From contig NC_092636.1 of NCBI RefSeq assembly GCF_039555335.1, positions 2,785,464 through 2,849,463 on the forward strand: a stretch of DNA of 64,000 bases. The letters run 5' to 3'. This DNA comes from Amphiura filiformis. Taxonomy: Eukaryota; Echinodermata; Ophiuroidea; Amphilepidida; Amphiuridae. The position numbers and the translations under genes were made by a program. This document shows, in pieces, positions 57,341 through 64,000 of this stretch. Within the stretch, counting starts at the first letter, position 1. Each line of letters opens with the position of its first letter. The notes below the pieces were generated by a model. The model saw only the letters and a program-made list of their open reading frames with translations, had not been told where the DNA came from and did no database searches.

Positions 57341-59015
57341 AAAGGGGACAAAGTTCCCGGATGTCCGACCGAGTGAATGACTTGAGTTTCTGGTTGATAG
57401 GAGAGAGAACATTAACAATAATTTTGCAGGTTTGCCAATGGGCTTGCCAACTCATTCCGTACCAATGATCTTCATCATTCCAAAAAGACAGGCAAATCAT
57501 GCTTGTAATCTCCACAATGTGCATAATATTTCTCCTAGCTGCATTTCAGAACATCAAAAAGAGTCCCATCTCCTATGATTTATTAAAGAAGCAACGTACC
57601 TTTATCCAGGATTTTTCATACATGCATGCTTCATAAGCTTTCATATATATATAATGTGTAATAATATTTAGAATTTCAGCTTATTATCTTGTTCATGGCA
57701 ATTTATGCTATTTTATTTATGCATTTTGCATTCATGTTTATATATTAATTTTAAAGTTTGCTTTTGACATTCAGGTCACAATATGTTGATCAATAAACTT
57801 GAAATATGTTAGGAAAGTCAAAGTGAACATTTTCCATGTTGACTACTTTCGTCTCATACAAATTTGCATTTGAAGTTCGACTGATGGTGCTAGTGCTATA
57901 CCGTATACTAGTAACCGCCACTGTCACACTCTCCCCTGCCACACCCTCCCGGCTGTATACAGATTTTACCAGACAGTGTGTGGAGATATAAAGATTAAGA
58001 ATAAAAAATGTGCCAGCAAAGTAGCTTCATAACTCCCTGCTAACTGGAACACACACCCAGTCACACACCTTTTATGCAGTGGCAATCATTTTGATCATGG
58101 TTCAGAACTCAACATATGTGACCCAGTTTACAGAGCACTAAGCCTAACCAAATTATACATAACACTTCGCTAATGAACTGAATGATAATCAACCAATGAA
58201 CTGTCTTGAATTTATGTTTGAATGATATAAGGCGATGACAAAAAAAATGGCCCTAACTTCACTGAAAGCTTGAAAATCTGATAAAAATCTGAAAATATTT
58301 TGCGAACATATTTTGAACATATTCTAGTTAAAAATCTAAGTGGAAGAAGGTCCCAACTCCACCATTTTACAAAAATGAGTTAGATGCTGGCATTTTATTG
58401 CTAAAGATAGTTCCTCCTTTTGTGTGAAAGAAGGGCTGTCGCGGTGTCGACTGCATGCAGGCGACAAGTTTCAATTTTTTTTTTTAATTCAAAATTTTCA
58501 GAATTGTACATTTTCATGCCCATATTTGGAATCAGCATGAAAAATGCATTAAAATGAGTACAAACAAGCCTAGTATTGGTTCAGTGCTTCTTAAGATAGC
58601 TCTTGCTCTTGATATTTTCAGAAAATATCTCAAATCTTGGATTTTTTATGTTAAAGCCCATGGCTAGCACGCAGAGCATTAACATGGTTTCCATGGAAGA
58701 AAGGCCTAACTCCGTGGAGTAGGCTGCTTTCTTCCGCACATATTATGGCGATGAAGTTTGGCCCTTCTTCCTCTTAGGTATTCGATTGTTAAAAAATAAA
58801 ATACACAAAATGCAAAATCTAGGCCAGTTAGGCCCGTAAAACAGGGTTTTTCGTAAATACCTCATGACACCGCGGCCCTATGTTTAAAGTCAGATACAAT
58901 ATATGCGTGTTGTGTGTGCAGGCAGAGCTGCAGAGAGTGCTTCTTTGTGCAACTCATACTGGCATTTACCTTAGCTATAGCTATTCTAAATTGTTGAAAA
59001 TATGAGCTAATATGG
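57341..59015. other. Intergenic, no confirmed gene
   Basis: A minus-strand open stretch at 57341-57524 (SFWNDEDHWYGMSWQAHWQT) is oddly rich in Trp but matches no family I know and is cut by the MITE. Otherwise AT-rich with nothing recognised. Confidence 0.3.
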
Positions 59016-59290
59016 GAGCATGTGTGGCCGAGTGGATAAGGCGCCCGACTCATAATCCCTAGGTTGTGAGTTCGAGCCCGGCTCGTGCCAACATGTTATG
59101 TCCTTGGGCAAGGCACTTTATCCTCATTGCCTGCTGCGGGATGGGGTGGGGTTGGATTTGATGTTTGTATAGTTGTTTGTTTCAATGTTGCAATATTGGC
59201 ACTGATTAAGCTGCTGCCTGCAAATTGCATTGTGTCTGTTTAGTTGTGTTTAATGTACAATTCTAGCATTTTGACCTCATGGGTCACCAT
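59016..59290 (+). repeat. tRNA-derived SINE
   Basis: The head GTGTGGCCGAGTGGATAAGG with B-box GAGTTCGAGCCCGG and a CTCATAA loop is followed by TCCTTGGGCAAGGCACTTTA, a block shared by several metazoan SINE superfamilies, and a tail to about 59290. I cannot name the family by eye. Confidence 0.7.
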
Positions 59291-59423
59291 TAGAGTTTGA
59301 AATAAAACCTTCCTAAAACCTTCCTAAATTGTGTCAGAGCAAAATTTTGTATTGACATGTGAGTATTAAATATTCTTGTAGTGTAATAATGACCTTTGGT
59401 CAAGTTCAAGCGTTCTTTCTTAC

Positions 59424-59756
59424 CTTGGCTTTAGGCCTTGCTCCAGAGCCTGCATAGCCATCTTCCAATTTTTCCACATCTATTAAAATCTCCTCCAAAT
59501 TACATGATAAATGCTCACCACCCATAAATGACTCCTTGCTTGCAGATTTTTCCTGCATCATCTGGGTGCTCGATGACAATGATGGGTCTTGGTTTGGAAA
59601 CCATGATGCAGGGGAAGTGGCAGCACGAGGGCGCATGTCCTCTGATGCATCTTTGGGGAATTCTGGCTTGATTGGTTTGTTGTCACGTGGGCTGATAAGT
59701 GCCAAGACTCGTTGGATCACACCAGCAGGTGGTGTTGAATTACGCTGTGTAGTCAT
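59424..59756 (-). CDS. Coding exon of an unidentified gene
   Basis: 111 open codons starting with an ATG at 59754-59756. The exon itself starts at 59776 after a strong acceptor (TTTTTTACAG) and ends at a GTAAGA donor (complement of 59418-59423), phase 0. The product begins MTTQRNSTPPAGVIQRVLAL and has Pro/Ser-rich, charged sequence (PRDNKPIKPEFPKDASEDM; LEEILIDVEKLEDGY) with no domain I recognise; it is probably disordered with one acidic helix. I found no following exon on the minus strand, so the gene may use a long intron. The ATG-bearing exon plus 5' UTR acceptor is what argues for reality. Confidence 0.5.
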
Positions 59757-59862
59757 GATGGTTTATACCCCAGACCCTGTAAAAAATATCAACATTTAAA
59801 GAATAATTTTAAAAAGGCGGTTCTCGACCCCCTGCTTTCGCGATTACTAACCTGCAACAACA

Positions 59863-61840
59863 TATGGTGACCCTGAAATGACCTTCCAAAAATTTGGCTC
59901 TAAATGTGACTGTACCCACAAAGTTTCACGCCCATTATGATAGTTTTGACTAATTTGACCTTGTCTGACCCCTGGATGACCCCAAAATAACCTTCCAAAC
60001 ATTTTGCTCTAAATGTCGACTGTACCCACCAAGTTTCATGCCCATACAACAGTTTTTAGTAACTTGACCTCAGATGACCCCTGGGTGACCGTGGATGACC
60101 TTGAAATGACCTTCCAAAATTTGGCCCAAATGTTGACTGTACCCACCAAGTTTTCAGTAATTTGACCTTGGACAACCCCTGGGTGACCTCGGATGACCTT
60201 GAAATGACCTTCCAAAATTTGGCTCAAAATGTTGACTGTACCCACCAAATGTCATGCCCATACAACAGTTTTTAGTAATTTGACCTCAGATGACCTCAGG
60301 GTGACCCCAAAATGACCTTCCAAAAATTTGACTCTAACTGTTGACTGTACATACCAAGTTTCATGCCCATACGATAGTTTTTAGTAATTTGACCTCAGAT
60401 GACCCCTGGGTGACCTTGGATGACCCCAAAATGACCTTCCAAAAATTTAACTCTAAATGTTGACTGTACCTACCATGTTTCATGCCCATACAATAGTTTT
60501 TAGTAATTTGACCTCAGATGACCTCTTTTTTCCCTTCCACCAGGCCCAAGTACAGGTGAATAAAAATACAACAGTTTCTAGTAATTTGACCTCAGATGAC
60601 CCCGGATGACCCCGAAATGACCTTCCAAAAAATGTTGACTGTATACCCACCAAGTTTCGTGCCCAAATGGCAGTTTTAGTAATTTGACCTCAGATGACCC
60701 CTGATGACCCCAAAATGACCTTCCAAAAATTTGGCTCTAAACGTTTCATGCCCATACAACAGTTTTTAGTAATTTGACCTCAAATGACCCCTGGGTGATC
60801 CCAAAATGACCTCTGGTGTGGTCACGCTACTCCCCACCAAGTCACGTCACTGTACCACATGTACCGGATCTCCAGATATTTTTTCACAGGGTATTTTGCT
60901 TGTTATCTTCTGCCTTAACCCCTTCCTCCCCTCCCCCGTATTACCCACCCTGCCCTCCTGCACTTTCCCCCCATCACTGAGCAGCTCAACACACTTGCCC
61001 CTATCACTGTTCAAAATTGCAGCTGGATACATCAAAGCGTGACAAAATACATAGCCTGAGAACAAATTTCAATTTTAGTAATTTCATTTTTAGTAATTTG
61101 ACCTCAGATGACCCCTGGGTGACCTTGGATGACCCCAAAATGACCTTCCAAAAATTTAACTCTAAATGTTGACTGTACATTTCATGCCCATACAATAGTT
61201 TTTAGTAATTTGACCTCAGATGACCTCTTTTCTCCCTTCCACCAGGCCCAAGTACAGGTGAATAAAAATACAACAGTTTCTAGTAATTTGACCTCAGATG
61301 ACCCCGGATGACCCCGAAATGACCTTCCAAAAATTTTACTCTAAATGTTGACTGTATACCCACCAAGTTTCGTGCCCAAATGGCAGTTTTAGTAATTTGA
61401 CCTCAGATGACCCCTGATGACCCCAAAATGACCTTCCAAAAATTTGGCTCTAAACGTTTCATGCTTATACAACAGTTTTTAGTAATTTGACCTCAAATGA
61501 CCCCTGGGTGATCCCAAAATGACCTCTAGTGTGGTCACGCTTACTCCCCACCAAGTCACGTCACTGTACCACATGTACCGGATCTCCAGATATTTTTTCA
61601 CAGGGTATTTTGCTTGTTATCTTCTGCCTTAACCCCTTCCTCCCCTCCCCCGTATTACCCACCCTGCCCTCCTGCACTTTCCCCACATCACTGAGCAGCT
61701 CAACACACTTGCCCCTATCACTGTTCAAAATTGCAGCTGGATACATCAAAGCGTGACGAAATACATAGCCTGAGAGCAAATTTCAAGAAAACATTTGACC
61801 TCAAATGACCTATGGTGACCTTGAAATGACCTTGAAATTA
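59863..61840. repeat. Large minisatellite rich in TGACCT half-sites
   Basis: Units of about 100-120 bases carry TTTGACCTCAGATGACCCCT, GGATGACCCCAAAATGACCT, TCCAAAAATTTGGCTCTAAA and CCCACCAAGTTTCATGCCC in order, ten or more times. Superimposed is a segmental duplication of about 0.7 kb (about 60373-61068 and 61083-61785) that includes a non-satellite part (GTACCGGATCTCCAGATATT). TGACCT words stand at 4- and 5-base spacings throughout. No frame is open along the array. Confidence 0.9.
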
Positions 61841-62295
61841 TGTGACACAACTTCATATTAAACATACAGACCTTCATACCGGGCTTCATACTTCACCTAT
61901 GGTCCAAGTTTCCTTGCAATAGGATTTTGCAAATCAACACAAAAGTTCTACATTTTACACAGTTTTTCACTATTTTGTGGCATAACAAATTTCCGTGAGC
62001 AAACCCCGAATTCTGTGAATTTGTCCGTTTTTACGTATCACGGAGAAATCATGGCTTTACTATGATGCTGCACCACTGTTCTGCACTGCTGCCTAAAGTA
62101 AGAGCAAAGCGGTGCATGATTGGTGAGTAGCTATATGTGAACAATTTACCCCACCATGCACTCATGAAATGCGCTGTCACAAATTTGTGATTGGTTGTGG
62201 TGTGTTTGTTCTGATCACCTGCCTGCTGAAAATTAGGTCTATGTATATTGTTTTGTATTATGGGTGTCTAAAGAAATACCAGAGAGTAACAAACT
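61841..62295. other. Intergenic, no gene seen
   Basis: Nothing recognised beyond the end of the minisatellite. Confidence 0.3.
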
Positions 62296-63094
62296 CATGG
62301 GAATGAAAGTTTTAGATTTGCCTCCATCACCTTTTTAAATCACATGCGGCCATTTTTCATTACTCATTAGTCATTATTACCTTCTGTAGGCTTTTAAAGT
62401 GAATCCGTTGAACAGAGGTATCATTCATGAGTGCACAGATCGAATCTATTATAGCAGTATACGGATATGATTTAGTATGAGGCCCTAGGTGCTGATTATT
62501 GCGTAAATAAAGCATTCACAAGCACACACGTTTGTTCCATAACCATTAAGGTATAGGACATTTTTTGTTTTTGCTATAGCCCCCGAATGAAATGTATTTA
62601 ATTATGTTTGTACTCACTCAGGTAGCATTGTGTGTGTGAATTTTACATCTGAACTAAGTGCTATTCTTTTTTATGGGCATTTTAGTGTCTAAAATGGCCC
62701 AAAATGAGGGGTTTTCAATATTGCCGTCCATTTCTAATTGTCACCCCCACAGACTTTACATGTAAAATAAAAAGGCTCATAAAAGGCACTTGGTTCGGAT
62801 GTAAAATTCACACAAAATGCTTTTTGAGTGATTACAAAGATAATTAAATACTTTTCATTCGGGGGCTATGTGGAAATTTTTTTAATGTATTCATTGTACA
62901 ATGACATTTCACAATAAAATGTCCATTTTTTTGGAAACAAAGGTGAGCAGCTTGTCCATCTAGAACTTAAACTTTTATTTCAGAGCCTTGTTTTGTGAAA
63001 AGAATGATTTTTTTTTAACAATGAAAATTTCATGCAGTTGGTTTCGAAGCATGCGGGCAGTGGATGCAAATCTAAAACTTTCATTCCCATGGCC
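62296..63094. mobile_element. TIR element containing foldback repeat copy B
   Basis: Outer inverted ends CATGGGAATGAAAGTTTTAG (62298 on) and CTAAAACTTTCATTCCCATG (to 63093), about 27 bases. Inside, 62528-62960 is the inverted counterpart of the foldback at 16240-16680, with CATTCGGGGGCTAT at both of its ends. Either the foldback inserted into a TIR element or both belong to one larger family. Non-coding. Confidence 0.6.
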
Positions 63095-63449
63095 TAAGGA
63101 TTGTGACAGCCACACAAACATTCCCTGTTCAACATACAATTATTGAAATTGTTAAATATTTTCATGCAAATGCATTAACCCAAAAAAAATCTAACATTAA
63201 AAATATGAAAACCAAAAACTGAAAATCAATCTGCATTGCTGCACAAACCTATAACTTTTGTATTAAGCCTGTTTTATAATTGACATCAGATAATGCCTAT
63301 CTCACACAATATGAAGCATATTTTAAAGGAAAAAAATTAAAAAGGAAAATTAAATTTTTAAAATTTCGTATTTTGGTTTTCAGGCTACCTACAGGAAACT
63401 CAAGGGGGCACTCATCAATATTAAGATGTGAATAATGTGCACGCCCTAT

Positions 63450-63720
63450 GAACTCCAGATTTTTTTGCTGGTCTGCCCCTCACCAAGACACCATATTTTT
63501 TTTGCTTCCCCCAAAGACCTGTATTTTTCTTGTTTTTCCCCTCAAACCCCCCTTTCCTACTCAAAGACCCCATTTTTCTGTTCCCAAACCAATTTTTGTT
63601 ATTAAGACTTTTTATGTGAGAAAATTCTTACTCACAACATCTGCTACCTAAAGACCCAATTTTTAGAATCTGCCCCAGAAAGAGTTCACATTTAGGATCT
63701 TCCCTCAAAAGGCCCCATTT
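63450..63720. repeat. Degenerate AAAGACCCCATTTTTC array
   Basis: Several diverged units of AAAGACC(C)CAT(A)TTTTT separated by CTGCCCC-type linkers, continuing past the MITE-like copy to the window end. It resembles 42145-42540. Confidence 0.5.
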
Positions 63721-63737
63721 CTTAGTATCCACCGGTG

Positions 63738-63899
63738 TGTCCAGAATCTGTTCCTGCAGGGGGCTCAGAGGGGCTTTCAGAATTATGCAGGGGATTGATG
63801 GCTAAAATCGCCAAAAAACGGCAGATTTTACATGATTTTGAACAAAGTGTGCGGAGCTTCAGTCCTTAAAGCACCCCCTCCCCCCGACACGCCACTGGC
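63738..63899. repeat. Dispersed MITE-like repeat, copy 2
   Basis: GGTGTGTCCAGAATCTG at the left and CCGACACGCCACTGG at the right enclose GATGGCTAAAATCGCCAAAA and TTTACATGATTTTGAACAAA, matching 49046-49182. Confidence 0.6.
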
Positions 63900-64000
63900 A
63901 TCTGTCCCCAAAAGACCCCAAAGGTCCCCAATTTTTTAGCATCTGCCCATGAAAGATTCAGATTTTTAACATTTCCCCCCAAAAGCCTGTATTTTTTGCA

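Noticed and set aside
57297-57524. Trp-rich minus-strand frame as a gene
   Set aside because: Cut by a MITE, no family match and no paired exon; kept only as a note.
60806-61779. Paired 72-78-residue frames repeated in both 0.7-kb copies
   Set aside because: Identical because the DNA is duplicated; no start context, domain or splice support.
59863-61840. CRISPR-like array
   Set aside because: Repeats and spacers are both parts of one long unit, lengths vary, and the genome is animal; this is a minisatellite.

Overview
This is an animal genomic window. Genes are intron-rich with GT-AG introns, intergenic DNA is AT-rich, and LINE, Penelope-like, SINE and MITE insertions are dense. RING/B-box proteins, an AIG1 (GIMAP-type) GTPase and CBP-like TAZ zinc fingers, together with this repeat mix, fit a marine invertebrate deuterostome, most likely an echinoderm. 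That placement is inference; no species marker was identified.

Layout. 1-5720 (minus): a nearly full-length but decayed LINE whose first protein carries a PHD-like finger, an SGNH esterase and a zinc knuckle, followed by an endonuclease/reverse transcriptase. 8990-14616 (plus): a four-exon gene reading RING - B-box - coiled coil - AIG1 GTPase - coiled coil, an unusual TRIM/GIMAP fusion with four disruptions in this copy. 14617-23090: repeat country, with foldback elements, a CR1/L2-like LINE tail and a Penelope-like fragment carrying a hammerhead-ribozyme-like core. 25111-35956 (plus): a seven-exon gene for a 325-residue protein with a duplicated CxxC mini-motif exon and two tandem CBP-TAZ1-like domains; its introns hold tandem repeats and several non-autonomous elements. 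40244-41819 (minus) and 51038-55711 (plus): two divergent paralogues encoding RING-less double-B-box, coiled-coil, beta-propeller-like proteins; a decayed copy of the first gene's 3' end lies just beyond it at 39721-40080. 59424-59776 (minus): a single well-formed coding exon of unknown family. 59863-61840: a large minisatellite rich in TGACCT nuclear-receptor half-sites, partly duplicated again with a period of about 0.7 kb.

How the genes relate. Three of the four main loci are TRIM-class (RING and/or B-box plus coiled coil), a class that in animals commonly acts in ubiquitin signalling and innate immunity; AIG1 GTPases are likewise often immune-linked. The TAZ gene looks like a transcriptional-adaptor module detached from CBP/p300. 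Whether they form a functional cluster cannot be told from sequence. The strongest candidates for something undescribed are the RING-B-box-AIG1 fusion and the free-standing tandem TAZ protein.
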